Positions 6,507 through 15,049 of a stretch of DNA of 18,538 nucleotides are shown piece by piece (positions within the stretch are counted from its first letter, which is position 1; each line of letters opens with the position of its first letter). The DNA is taken from assembly GCA_947632275.1 (NCBI GenBank), contig CANROR010000017.1, positions 1 to 18,538 on the forward strand, read 5' to 3'. The notes under the pieces were generated by a model, which worked only from the letters and a program-made list of their open reading frames with translations, was not told the origin of the DNA and made no database searches. The position numbers and the translations under genes are program-made. The DNA comes from an uncultured Bacilli bacterium (GTDB lineage: Bacteria; Bacillota_I; Bacilli_A; RF39; UBA660).

Positions 6507-7382
6507 TTGAATAGCAAATTAAAAACAATTTCCAATCTTTTTGATGGTAAAGAAATAAGAAGTATTTGGGATAGTGAAAAAGAAGAATATTACTTTAGCG
6601 TTGTTGATGTTATAGATGCATTAACTGATAGTAAAATACCAAAAAGATATTGGAGTGATTTAAAAAGAAAATTAGAAAGTGAAGGAAGTCAGTTGTACGA
6701 AAATATCGTACAACTAAAGATGAAATCTTTAAAAGACGGAAAATTTTATAGTACTGATGTGTTAGAAACTAAAGGAATATTTAGACTTATTGAATCAATT
6801 CCTAGTCCCAAAGCAGAGCCTTTTAAAATGTGGTTGGCAAATTTAGGTGATGAAAGAATTGATGAGATGTTTGATCCTGAATTTGCAGTTAATAGAGCAG
6901 TAGAATATTATCGAAAAAAAGGATATAATGACGAATGGATAAAGGCAAGGTTAAATGGAATTGTAGATCGCTTTAAACTTACTGATGTATGGAAAGAAGG
7001 AGAAATTACTAAACCATTAGAATATGCTCTTTTAACTAACGAAATATATAAAGGTTGGTCAAATATGACGGCTTCTGAATATAAAAAATTAAAAGGCCTT
7101 CGAAAAGAATCTTTGAGAGATAATATGACTGACATTGAAGTTGCTCTAACAAATATTGGTGAAATAGCAACAAGGGATATTGCAAGAGAAGAACATCCAA
7201 AAGGATTAAAAGAAAATTTAAATGTAGCGAAGTGCGGGGAAGGAGTTGCCAAAGGAGCAAAGGACTTATATGAAAAAGAAACTAAAAGATCAGCTATATC
7301 TAAAGGCAATAGTTTAAATTATAAATATATAGATGAAACAAAGAAAATAGAAGAAAAGGTGAGTGATAAAAATGAGTTATAA
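6507..7382 (+). CDS. Bro-N / DinD-like DNA-binding protein (phage antirepressor family)
   Basis: 291 residues. The N-terminus (about 5-115) matches the Bro-N domain: FDGKEIRSIWD, EYYFSVVDVIDALTDS, RYWSDLKRKL, STDVLETKGIFRLIESIPSP, then FKMWLANLGDERIDE. Bro-N domains bind DNA in phage antirepressors and in the SOS protein DinD. The C-terminal half (LTNIGEIATRDIAREEHPKG and on to about residue 265) recalls the DinD-type tail more than a phage KilA-C domain. TTG 6507 is preferred as start because AGGTGG (6496-6501) lies 5 bases upstream, overlapping the alternative GTG at 6498. The gene overlaps rbgA by 11 bases and supplies its ribosome binding site. It interrupts the lepB-rbgA synteny, and its Arg codons are almost all AGA/AGG, unlike the CGG/CGC-using neighbours, suggesting acquisition. 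No convincing promoter is visible in the 216 bases upstream. Confidence 0.8.
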   Translation: MNSKLKTISNLFDGKEIRSIWDSEKEEYYFSVVDVIDALTDSKIPKRYWSDLKRKLESEGSQLYENIVQLKMKSLKDGKFYSTDVLETKGIFRLIESIPSPKAEPFKMWLANLGDERIDEMFDPEFAVNRAVEYYRKKGYNDEWIKARLNGIVDRFKLTDVWKEGEITKPLEYALLTNEIYKGWSNMTASEYKKLKGLRKESLRDNMTDIEVALTNIGEIATRDIAREEHPKGLKENLNVAKCGEGVAKGAKDLYEKETKRSAISKGNSLNYKYIDETKKIEEKVSDKNEL

Positions 7383-8244
7383 TGGTGAAAAACAAGGGTT
7401 GCATAAATCCGTAATCAACTGGTATCCAGGCCATATGGCGAAAACCAAAAGACAAATTAAAGAAAATATTAATGTAATTGATATTATTTATGAACTTATT
7501 GATGCGCGATTACCAATTTCTAGTAAAATTAGGAATATCGAAGATATTATTAAAAATAAACCGCGAGTTTTAATAATGACCAAAAAAGATTTATGTGACA
7601 TAGATGTTACTAATAAATGGGTTAAATTTTATGAAAATCAAGGATATAAAGTTATTTTGATGGATTTAACTAATAATCAAGATTATAAAAAGTTAATTAA
7701 AATTACTAATGATTTAACTAAAGATTTGCAAGCAACGCGGTTAAGTAAAGGTTTAAAGCCCAAAGAAATAAAAGCGATGGTAATTGGAATACCGAATGTC
7801 GGGAAAAGTACGCTTATAAATAAACTCGCAGGTCGGAAAGTTGCAAGTGTAGCCAATAAACCGGGGGTTACCAAAGATATTAATTGGTTAAAAACGAGTA
7901 ATAATATTTTACTTTTAGATACTCCAGGAATTTTATGGCCTAATTTAAATGATAATGAAGTAGCTCTAAATCTTGCATCAACGGCGGCTATTAAAAGTGA
8001 AATTTTAGATCTAAATGATATTGGTTCTTATTTAATTAGTTTTTATAAAAAATATTATCCAACCATTTTAAAGGATAAATATAAAGTTAAAATATCCGAC
8101 GATATAATTGATATTATGGCTAGTTTAGCATTAAAAATGGGCTTTGTTAAAGATGAAGAATTTGATAGTGAAAAAGTTTCGCTTCGGTTATATAATGATT
8201 TAGTAAGTGGTAATATTAAAGGAGTAACATTTGATCAATGGTAA
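7372..8244 (+). CDS. rbgA: Ribosome biogenesis GTPase RbgA (YlqF)
   Basis: A GTPase that acts late in 50S subunit assembly. 290 residues, typical length. It shows the circularly permuted G-motif order of the YlqF/YawG family: G4 (MTKKDL) comes before G1 (GIPNVGKSTL), the Thr of G2 (PGVTKD) and G3 (DTPG). The N-terminal WYPGHMAKTKRQIKENINVI signature is diagnostic. ATG 7372 has AAGGTGAG (7356-7363) 8 bases upstream, inside the end of the Bro-N gene. The stop overlaps the start of rnhB, as is usual for this pair. G4 reads TKKD instead of NKxD, a mild variation. Confidence 0.95.
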   Translation: MSYNGEKQGLHKSVINWYPGHMAKTKRQIKENINVIDIIYELIDARLPISSKIRNIEDIIKNKPRVLIMTKKDLCDIDVTNKWVKFYENQGYKVILMDLTNNQDYKKLIKITNDLTKDLQATRLSKGLKPKEIKAMVIGIPNVGKSTLINKLAGRKVASVANKPGVTKDINWLKTSNNILLLDTPGILWPNLNDNEVALNLASTAAIKSEILDLNDIGSYLISFYKKYYPTILKDKYKVKISDDIIDIMASLALKMGFVKDEEFDSEKVSLRLYNDLVSGNIKGVTFDQW

Positions 8245-8878
8245 AAGCAAACTTAAAATATGAAAAAGAATTATACAAACAAGGTTTTTCTTTAATTGCC
8301 GGTGTTGATGAAGCTGGTCGTGGTCCTTTGGTGGGACCCGTGGTAGCCGCGGCGGTTATCTTGCCGGTTAATTATTATCAAGAAGGTCTGACGGATTCCA
8401 AAAAATTAACCGAAAAAAAGCGTAATCATTTTTTGAAATCATAAAAAAAGATGCGATTAGTTATGGAATCGGCATAGTTGATGCAAAAACTATTGATAAA
8501 ATAAATATTTTAGAGGCTTCCCGTTTAGCCATGAATATTGCCTTAGATAATTTAAAAGTAAAACCGGATTACATTCTAACGGATGCGATGAAATTGCCGA
8601 CGCGAGATAATGTCAAAGATATAATTCATGGCGATGCTTTATCTATTTCCATCGCGGCGGCGAGCGTTATTGCGAAGGTAACTCGGGATAACATTATGTA
8701 TGAATTAGATAAAAAATATCCGGAGTATGGTTTTAAAGATCATAAAGGTTATCCTACCAAAAAACATCTTGAAAATATGAAAAAATATGGTATATTAGAT
8801 AATTATAGATTTAGTTATCGACCCGTTAAAGAGTTAGAAAGTGGGAGAACAAATGAAAAACAAGAGGTTAATGTCTAA
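8238..8878 (+). pseudogene. rnhB: Ribonuclease HII, split by a one-base frameshift at a T6 run
   Basis: RNase HII removes RNA from RNA-DNA hybrids and single ribonucleotides from DNA. The first frame (8238-8444) gives GVDEAGRGPLVGPVVAAAVI and LTDSKKL, then stops at TAA 8442. The second frame (continuing to 8878) resumes with FEIIKKDAISYGIGIVDAKTID, then the INILEASRLAMNIALDNL region, TDAMKLP, SIIAKVTRD-type SVIAKVTRD and GYPTKKHL. Joined with a -1 shift at the six T residues 8429-8434, all four acidic catalytic positions are present (Asp and Glu of DEAGRG, Asp of TDAMK, Asp of VTRD) and the length is about 213 residues, normal for the family. Explanations are a homopolymer sequencing error, a real recent mutation, or -1 ribosomal frameshifting: the zero-frame phase is T TTT TTG, a canonical slippery heptamer. 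An ATG at 8531 would make only a C-terminal fragment. It overlaps rbgA by 7 bases. Confidence 0.85.
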
Positions 8879-9668
8879 AACTAAATTTTTAAAAAAAGAA
8901 GATAATTTATTTAATACTTTAGAATTAAGATTAAATGAATCTTATCCTAATTGTTTAGAGATAACTAATATTTTAACGCAAAATAAGGCTTTAATTGAAA
9001 AGCAATGGGCTCATGTTGAAAAACAAATTAAGGCCTTTAAAGATTATAATAAAAATAAACAAAATATAAAAAGCGATATTTTATTTAATCTTGGATATTA
9101 TACTTTTAATGCTTTTTTAATTTATACTATTTTTTTATTCTTATTTCACCTAAATATTAATTTGGGAGCTTTATTATGTTTATTTTTAGGCGCCAATATG
9201 TATACAATAATTAAAGAATATCCGTATTTATTAACTATAATTCGAGCCAAATTTCAAAAAGAAGATTTAAATTCTTTAGTCGAATATCAAGAAAATTTAA
9301 AAAATTTTAAAGATTTAAAACTGGCCCAAATCCAAACCAAAATAAATACCAAAAATCAAACAATTGCTGAAGAAAAAGACATTTTAAAGCCATCATTAAT
9401 TGATGCGAGAAATGCTGCTTTATGGCAGATTCAAGCCTTTCTTACTAATAAAGATTATTTAAAAAAAGCTTTACCCGAGACCGAATTCCAAAATTTAGGT
9501 AAAAAAATATATTATCTTCATAATTTATTAACGAATTTGAGCCAAGCGCAAGAAGAAAAAAAGATAAAATGGGCATTATTAATTGACGAATCGTTAGATG
9601 AAATATATAATCTATATGATATGTGTGAAAAAGAAGATACAAGAAAGAAATTGGTGAAAAGGTTATGA
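8853..9668 (+). CDS. Uncharacterised two-TM protein with coiled-coil-like flanks
   Basis: 271 residues; family not recognised. The N-terminal 75 residues are charged and helical with no signal peptide. Two adjacent membrane segments follow (about 79-100 and 103-120, GYYTFNAFLIYTIFLFLF and NLGALLCLFLGANMYTII). A long charged helical region then covers 135-271 (KNFKDLKLAQIQTKINTK, AEEKDILK, then SQAQEEKKIKWALL), probably coiled coil, with both tails in the cytoplasm. ATG 8853 is chosen because GGGAG (8843-8847) is 5 bases upstream. The gene overlaps rnhB by 26 bases and the LtaS-like gene by an ATGA junction, so it is translationally coupled to an envelope polymer enzyme. A partner or scaffold role there is inference from position. 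Confidence 0.75.
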   Translation: MKNKRLMSKTKFLKKEDNLFNTLELRLNESYPNCLEITNILTQNKALIEKQWAHVEKQIKAFKDYNKNKQNIKSDILFNLGYYTFNAFLIYTIFLFLFHLNINLGALLCLFLGANMYTIIKEYPYLLTIIRAKFQKEDLNSLVEYQENLKNFKDLKLAQIQTKINTKNQTIAEEKDILKPSLIDARNAALWQIQAFLTNKDYLKKALPETEFQNLGKKIYYLHNLLTNLSQAQEEKKIKWALLIDESLDEIYNLYDMCEKEDTRKKLVKRL

Positions 9669-11725
9669 AAAAAATAAAAAATAATAAAATGTTAAAAAAT
9701 TTTAGTATTATGTTAATATTTACTTTAAGTATCGAAATCTTATTTCGGTTTGCGAGTAATATTAAAATTTTTGATATATCAATGATTAGAGTATTAATTG
9801 GTTATAGTATTATTTCCTTAATAATTAGTTTTATTTTATCTTGGTTTAATAAAACTATAAGTAAAATAGCTATTCTAGTTTTAGCTTTAGTTTTTTCGAT
9901 ATATGCTTTTTTACAAATGGGCTTTAATAATTTTATTGGCGTTTATATGTCGGTCAATACTTCTAGTCAATTGGGAGCTGTTGTTGATTATGTCCGAGAA
10001 TTCTTTGCTTCTTTCTTACCTAAATATTACATTGTCTTTATTCCGTTTGGACTATTAATTATTTTTTATCTAGTTTTAGGTATTATTAATAAAAAAGCGC
10101 CAACGAGCGAACCAAAATTTTTCTTGAAGAAAAGAACTAAATATGAATATCAAATAAGAGTTTTAAGTACTTTAATTATTTTAGGTGTTTTAGCCTTTGG
10201 TTATTATGAAACATTAAAAGTTAAATTTATGCAAAATGAACTACAAGTCGTTTCCAATTATGATTTATTTAAAAATCCTAATGTTCCGAGCATTGTCGTT
10301 AATGAATTTGGCGTTTTAGGTTTTGGCATTTTAGATATTAAATCGGCGATTATTGAACCGGATAGTGAAAACGTTTATACTTTAGAAAACTCGCAAGAAT
10401 TAGTTGAAACTTCGCGGGATTTTGATGATACTTTATGGCAAGAAGTAGCCGCCGAAGAAACTAATCCGACTTTTAAAAATATTAACAATTATTTATTAAG
10501 TCAACAAATAACAGATTATAATGATTATACGGGAATGTTTGAAGGCAAAAATTTAATTGTAATTATGATGGAATCGGCTAATAATATTTTAATTAATCCC
10601 GAATATTATCCTAATTTTTATAAATTATATACTGAAGGTTGGTCTTTTAAAAATAATTATTCACCACGAAATTCTTGTTCGACCGGTAATAATGAATTTA
10701 GTGGCATGACAAGTCTTTTCTCTATTTACAACAATTGTACGGCCAATAAATATCGTCAAAATACGTATAGTACTTCTATCTTTAATTTATTTAATAAGGC
10801 TGGTTATGAAACTATAAGTATGCATGATTATACGGAAGCCTATTATTATCGAAGAACTATTCATAAAAATTTAGGTAGTTCAAAATATTATGGAGTCCAA
10901 GATTTAGGAATTGAATTTTATAATGAATATCGCAACTGGGCTAGTGATGAAGACTTTATGAATGCTACGATGGATATCATGGAAAAACGGGAAAGTGATC
11001 AACCATTTATGCTATGGTTAACTACGGTTTCGAGTCATCAACCTTATGTGGTATCTAGTGTCGAAGGGGATAAACATCTAGATTTATTTGAAAATACAAA
11101 TTATCCTATGGATTTAAAAAGATATATGTCTAAATTAAAGACTTTAGATAATGCTTTAGGTATTTTACTTAAAAGACTAGAAGAAGATGATATGCTAGAT
11201 GATACAGTTATTGCTTTATATGGCGATCATTATCCTTATGGACTTGCCAATAAAACTTTAAATTATGTATTAGATTACGATTTAAGTGATTATGAGGTTG
11301 AAAGAGTGCCCTTTGTTATTTATAATAGTGCTATGACGCCAACATCATTTGACCAATATACTTCTTATATTAATTTAACTCCGACTTTAGCCAATTTATT
11401 TAATTTAAATTATGATCCAAGGCTTTATATGGGTTCAGATATCTTAGATAAGAACTATGAATCAAAAGTAATATTTGCCGATGGGTCATGGAAAAATGCC
11501 GACATTTATTACGATGCTAGCAATAGTAAAATTAAAAATTATACCGATAAAGAATATAGTGTTGAAGAAATTAAGGCGATAAATAATGAAATCTCGGCGA
11601 AAACGCAAATGAGTAGTTTAATTATTCGGAATAATTATTTTGCCGATTTAGAAAAAAAGATAAATGCGAAAAAACAAGAACAAGAACAAGTACTAGCAAA
11701 TGCTGGAACAGAAATGGAGGAATAA
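9665..11725 (+). CDS. LtaS-like phosphoglycerol transferase (sulfatase family)
   Basis: Membrane enzyme of the lipoteichoic acid synthase family, which transfers glycerol-phosphate from phosphatidylglycerol onto a glycolipid-anchored chain outside the cell. 686 residues, close to LtaS. Five N-terminal membrane segments (about residues 10-180) precede the extracellular sulfatase-type domain (about 290-600). Catalytic and metal-site residues are visible: Glu303 in MMESAN, the Thr nucleophile Thr340 in NSCSTGNNEF, His458 in VSSHQPY, and Asp521-His522 in YGDHYPYG. A charged, Glu/Gln/Lys-rich tail ends the protein. The start overlaps the two-TM gene (ATGA) and the stop overlaps topA by one base. 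It lies where dprA and other genes sit in some relatives. Whether it makes lipoteichoic acid or another phosphoglycerol polymer cannot be decided from sequence. Confidence 0.9.
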   Translation: MKKIKNNKMLKNFSIMLIFTLSIEILFRFASNIKIFDISMIRVLIGYSIISLIISFILSWFNKTISKIAILVLALVFSIYAFLQMGFNNFIGVYMSVNTSSQLGAVVDYVREFFASFLPKYYIVFIPFGLLIIFYLVLGIINKKAPTSEPKFFLKKRTKYEYQIRVLSTLIILGVLAFGYYETLKVKFMQNELQVVSNYDLFKNPNVPSIVVNEFGVLGFGILDIKSAIIEPDSENVYTLENSQELVETSRDFDDTLWQEVAAEETNPTFKNINNYLLSQQITDYNDYTGMFEGKNLIVIMMESANNILINPEYYPNFYKLYTEGWSFKNNYSPRNSCSTGNNEFSGMTSLFSIYNNCTANKYRQNTYSTSIFNLFNKAGYETISMHDYTEAYYYRRTIHKNLGSSKYYGVQDLGIEFYNEYRNWASDEDFMNATMDIMEKRESDQPFMLWLTTVSSHQPYVVSSVEGDKHLDLFENTNYPMDLKRYMSKLKTLDNALGILLKRLEEDDMLDDTVIALYGDHYPYGLANKTLNYVLDYDLSDYEVERVPFVIYNSAMTPTSFDQYTSYINLTPTLANLFNLNYDPRLYMGSDILDKNYESKVIFADGSWKNADIYYDASNSKIKNYTDKEYSVEEIKAINNEISAKTQMSSLIIRNNYFADLEKKINAKKQEQEQVLANAGTEMEE

Positions 11726-13743
11726 TGAAGAATCTCGTTATTGTAGAATCACCGGCGAAGTGTAAAACGATTGAAAAATACTTAGGTAGTAACTATAATG
11801 TCATTTCAAGTAAAGGACATATTAGGGATTTAGCAACAAGTGGGAAGTTTGGCTTGGGCGTAGATGTTGACAATAACTTTGAACCAAAATATACGATAAT
11901 AAAAGAGAAGAAAAAAGATATTGATGCTTTAAAAAAAGCGGTTGATAAAGCCGATATGGTTTATCTAGCAACCGATCCCGACCGCGAAGGCGAAACTATT
12001 TCTTGGCATATTTTTGATGAAATTGGGATTCCTGAGGAAAAATACAAAAGAGTGGTCTTTAACGAAATAACCAAAGATGTCGTGTTAAATTCGATTAAAA
12101 CCCCGCGGAAAATTGATATGGATTTAGTTAAAAGTGGGGAAACCAGAAGAATTTTAGATCGCATCATTGGTTTTCGGTTGAGTCGCCTTATGCAAAGTAA
12201 AACGGCCGGGAAATCGGCCGGAAGAGTGCAAAGCGTGGCTTTAAAATTAATTGTGGATCGCGAAAGAGAAATTAGAGCTTTTGTCCCTAAAGAATATTGG
12301 ACTATTGAAGCCGATTTCGATTCTTTTAAAGCGGTTTTAGAAAAATATCAAGGTAAAGAAATTGAAATTCCGGATGAAGTTAGTGCTAATAAAATTTTAG
12401 AAGCATTAACGAAATCATTTAATATCGAATCGGTTACCGAAAAAGATAAAAATAAGAGTGCTAGAGAAGTATTTCGGACTTCAACTTTGCAACAAGTAGC
12501 CTCATCAAAACTTGGGTTCGCAGCTTCTAAAACTATGAAGTTGGCCCAAAAGTTATATGAAGGTATTGATATTGGCTCGGAAACCGTTGGACTTATTACC
12601 TATATGCGTACGGATAGTATTCGGTTATCTGATGAATTTGTCAAACAAACTTTTGGCTATATTAAAGGCAAATTCGGCGAAGAATATATTGGTTATGTTA
12701 AAAAGGGAAAGGCGCGAGAAAATGTGCAAGATGCCCATGAAGGGATTAGACCAACGAGTATTAATCGGACACCAAGTGAAATGAAAGAATACTTATCGAC
12801 TGATGAATATAAATTATATAAACTTATTTATACGAGAGCTTTAGCTTCTTTAATGCATGATGCCAAAACTAAAGCTACGACCGTCATTTTAGAAAATAAT
12901 GGTTATACTTTTAAAGCTACGGGAAGTGTTTTAACTTTTGATGGTTACTTAAAAGTATATTCGGAATATGAAGATAATGAAGATGTTATTTTACCCGATT
13001 TTAAAAATTATAAATCTAAGGTTATTGTCGCCGACAAAATTGAAAAATTACAACACTTTACGAAACCGGCGGCCCGTTTTACGGAAAGTAGTTTAATTAA
13101 AGAATTAGAAAATTTAGGCATTGGGCGACCTAGTACTTATGCAACTATCATTCAAACAATTAAAGATCGTGATTATGTTGTGTTAAAAGATAAAAAGTTT
13201 GAACCAACGGAAATTGGTTTTGAAACGACGGATAAACTTCAAGAGTTTTTCTCTAATATTGTTAATGTTAAATATACGGCGCAAATGGAACAAGATTTAG
13301 ATGATATTGCCGAAGCCAAAAAAGATAACATTAAAATTTTACGCGATTTTTATGATGAATTTGAACCATTAGTTAATAAAGCTTTTCACGAAATGGAAAA
13401 GAAGGCTCCGGAAGCCACCGGCGAGGTTTGTCCGGAATGTGGAGGCGATTTAGTTTATCGCAAAAGTAAATATGGTACCTTTATTGCTTGCAGTAATTAT
13501 CCAACATGTAAATATGTGAAAAAAAATGAAAAAACGGTGGTTGAAGTTTGTGATTGCCCGAAATGTGGAGGCAAAATAATTGAAAAGAAAACGAAAAAAG
13601 GTAAAGTTTTCTATGGTTGCAATAATTTTCCTAAATGTAAATGTGCCGTATGGTATAAACCAACGGGAGAAACTTGTCCTAAATGTGGCGAATTAATGGT
13701 CGAAAAAAATAAAAAAATAGTTTGCAGTAATTGCGATGAATAA
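11725..13743 (+). CDS. topA: DNA topoisomerase I (type IA)
   Basis: Relaxes negative supercoils by single-strand passage. 672 residues. The toprim domain begins NLVIVESPAK (Glu8) and contains the metal-binding DPDRE (Asp84, Asp86, Glu88). The active-site Tyr293 is in GLITYMRTDS, and HEGIRPT and GIGRPSTYA are present. Three C-terminal four-cysteine zinc fingers follow (about residues 570-672): CPECGG to CSNYPTC, CPKCGG to CNNFPKC, and a short CPKCG to CSNC, consistent with a Firmicutes TopA. GGAGG (11716-11720) is 4 bases before the ATG and the start shares a base with the preceding stop. A strong terminator follows, so this is the last gene of the Bro-N to topA unit. Confidence 0.97.
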   Translation: MKNLVIVESPAKCKTIEKYLGSNYNVISSKGHIRDLATSGKFGLGVDVDNNFEPKYTIIKEKKKDIDALKKAVDKADMVYLATDPDREGETISWHIFDEIGIPEEKYKRVVFNEITKDVVLNSIKTPRKIDMDLVKSGETRRILDRIIGFRLSRLMQSKTAGKSAGRVQSVALKLIVDREREIRAFVPKEYWTIEADFDSFKAVLEKYQGKEIEIPDEVSANKILEALTKSFNIESVTEKDKNKSAREVFRTSTLQQVASSKLGFAASKTMKLAQKLYEGIDIGSETVGLITYMRTDSIRLSDEFVKQTFGYIKGKFGEEYIGYVKKGKARENVQDAHEGIRPTSINRTPSEMKEYLSTDEYKLYKLIYTRALASLMHDAKTKATTVILENNGYTFKATGSVLTFDGYLKVYSEYEDNEDVILPDFKNYKSKVIVADKIEKLQHFTKPAARFTESSLIKELENLGIGRPSTYATIIQTIKDRDYVVLKDKKFEPTEIGFETTDKLQEFFSNIVNVKYTAQMEQDLDDIAEAKKDNIKILRDFYDEFEPLVNKAFHEMEKKAPEATGEVCPECGGDLVYRKSKYGTFIACSNYPTCKYVKKNEKTVVEVCDCPKCGGKIIEKKTKKGKVFYGCNNFPKCKCAVWYKPTGETCPKCGELMVEKNKKIVCSNCDE

Positions 13744-13755
13744 TTTATTTAGAAC

Positions 13756-13795
13756 AAATAAAATATAGGTATTTCCACTATATTTTATTTTTATT
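13756..13795 (+). terminator. Terminator after topA
   Basis: A perfect 13-bp stem (13756-13768 with 13778-13790) around a 9-base loop, followed by TTATTT. AU-rich but long. It ends the unit starting at the Bro-N gene. Confidence 0.85.
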
Positions 13796-13808
13796 TAGAA
13801 TAAAAGCT

Positions 13809-13817
13809 TGTTATAAT
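13809..13817 (+). promoter_or_regulatory. Extended -10 promoter of the flavoprotein pair
   Basis: TGTTATAAT is a perfect extended -10. The -35 position (13789-13794, TTTTAT) is poor and lies in the terminator's T-tract, as seen for lysS and the methyltransferase gene. AGGAG (13828-13832) is 8 bases before the ATG at 13841. Confidence 0.7.
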
Positions 13818-13840
13818 AGAAGTACTTAGGAGTTGGTATT

Positions 13841-15049
13841 ATGGCAAATATTATTGTTATTGGTGGTGGTGCTTCCGGTTTAGTTGCCGCGATTACAGCT
13901 GCCCGAAAGGGAAGTAGGGTAACTATTCTTGAAAAAAATAATAAATGTGGCAAAAAGTTATTATTGACGGGCAATGGTCGTTGTAATTATTGGAACGAGA
14001 CCCAAGAATTAAGTAAATATCATTCCCAAGATATAGATATTTTTTCTCAAATTTATCAAGCTAAGCAAAAGGACGTTTTGACTTTTTTTGCAAGCCTTGG
14101 CATTATTCCCAAAGTTATCAATGGTTATTATTATCCTTATTCCCAAAATGGGGGAAGTATTTATAATGCTTTAATGAGTGAAATAGATAATTTAAATATT
14201 GCCCTAAAATATGAAGAAGAAGTGCAAGACATTATAAAAGAAGAAAAATTTATTATAAAAACGAATAAGCAAACTTATAAAGCGGATAAAGTAATTATGG
14301 CTATGGGTTCTAAAGCTTATCCTAAAACTGGTTCCGATGGTTCGGGTTATGAAATATTAAAAAAATTAGGTCATGAAATTATTCCCGTATTCCCATCTTT
14401 AGTCCAAATTAAAGGTCAAGATAATTTTTATAAAGATTGGGCCGGCATTCGATGTGAAGCTATTTTAAGTTTATTTGAAGATGGTAAATTAATAAAAGAA
14501 GAACAAGGCGAACTTCAACTTACTAATTATGGCATCAGTGGCATTTGTACTTTTAATTTAAGTGGTTGGGTAGCTAAAGGAAAAGCTAATCAAAAACATG
14601 AAGAAATTAAAATTAATTTTGTGCCGTGGTTTCAAGAAAATAAAAATGAATTTAAAAATTGGTTAGATAAGCAAGAAGAAAAACTTTCTAATTTTAATTT
14701 ATATCAAATTTTAGAAGGCTTTTTGAATTATAAATTAATTAATGTTATTTTTAAATTATTAAAATTACCAAAGGAAACAAAATGGAAAGATGCCCCTAAA
14801 GATGAATTAGTAAAATTACTTAAAGAATTTCCATTTAATATTCAAGAAACCATGGGCTTTGATGCGGCTCAAGTTTGTAGTGGGGGCGTTTCTTTAAAAG
14901 AAATTAATCCGAAGACGTTAGAATCTTTAAAAGTAAAAGATTTATATCTAGTCGGGGAAATTTTAGATGTCGATGGTGATTGTGGTGGCTATAATTTAGG
15001 TTGGGCATGGATAAGTGCTTTAATTGCTGGCGAAGAGGCGAGTAAATGA
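13841..15049 (+). CDS. HI0933/YhiN-family FAD-dependent oxidoreductase (BaiN-like superfamily)
   Basis: 402 residues. The FAD-binding Rossmann motif is VIGGGASGL (residues 6-14), followed by ARKGSRVTILEKNNKCGKKL and the family-diagnostic LLTGNGRCNYWN. VIMAMGSKAYPKTGSDGSG lies in the middle and the C-terminal FAD site is DVDGDCGGYNLGWAWISALI. This is the HI0933-like family, which databases label variously as YhiN, aminoacetone oxidase family, or BaiN (a bile acid delta-4/6 reductase in Clostridium scindens). The family is widespread in bacteria without bile acid metabolism, so the BaiN function is not supported by homology alone, although a bile salt hydrolase lies 8 kb upstream. It overlaps the next gene by an ATGA junction and has its own promoter. 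Confidence 0.88.
   Translation: MANIIVIGGGASGLVAAITAARKGSRVTILEKNNKCGKKLLLTGNGRCNYWNETQELSKYHSQDIDIFSQIYQAKQKDVLTFFASLGIIPKVINGYYYPYSQNGGSIYNALMSEIDNLNIALKYEEEVQDIIKEEKFIIKTNKQTYKADKVIMAMGSKAYPKTGSDGSGYEILKKLGHEIIPVFPSLVQIKGQDNFYKDWAGIRCEAILSLFEDGKLIKEEQGELQLTNYGISGICTFNLSGWVAKGKANQKHEEIKINFVPWFQENKNEFKNWLDKQEEKLSNFNLYQILEGFLNYKLINVIFKLLKLPKETKWKDAPKDELVKLLKEFPFNIQETMGFDAAQVCSGGVSLKEINPKTLESLKVKDLYLVGEILDVDGDCGGYNLGWAWISALIAGEEASK

Noticed and set aside
11961..12784. Extra reading frames inside topA and similar ones inside other genes on both strands.
   Set aside because: They lie wholly within well-supported genes, lack ribosome binding sites and encode no recognisable domain.
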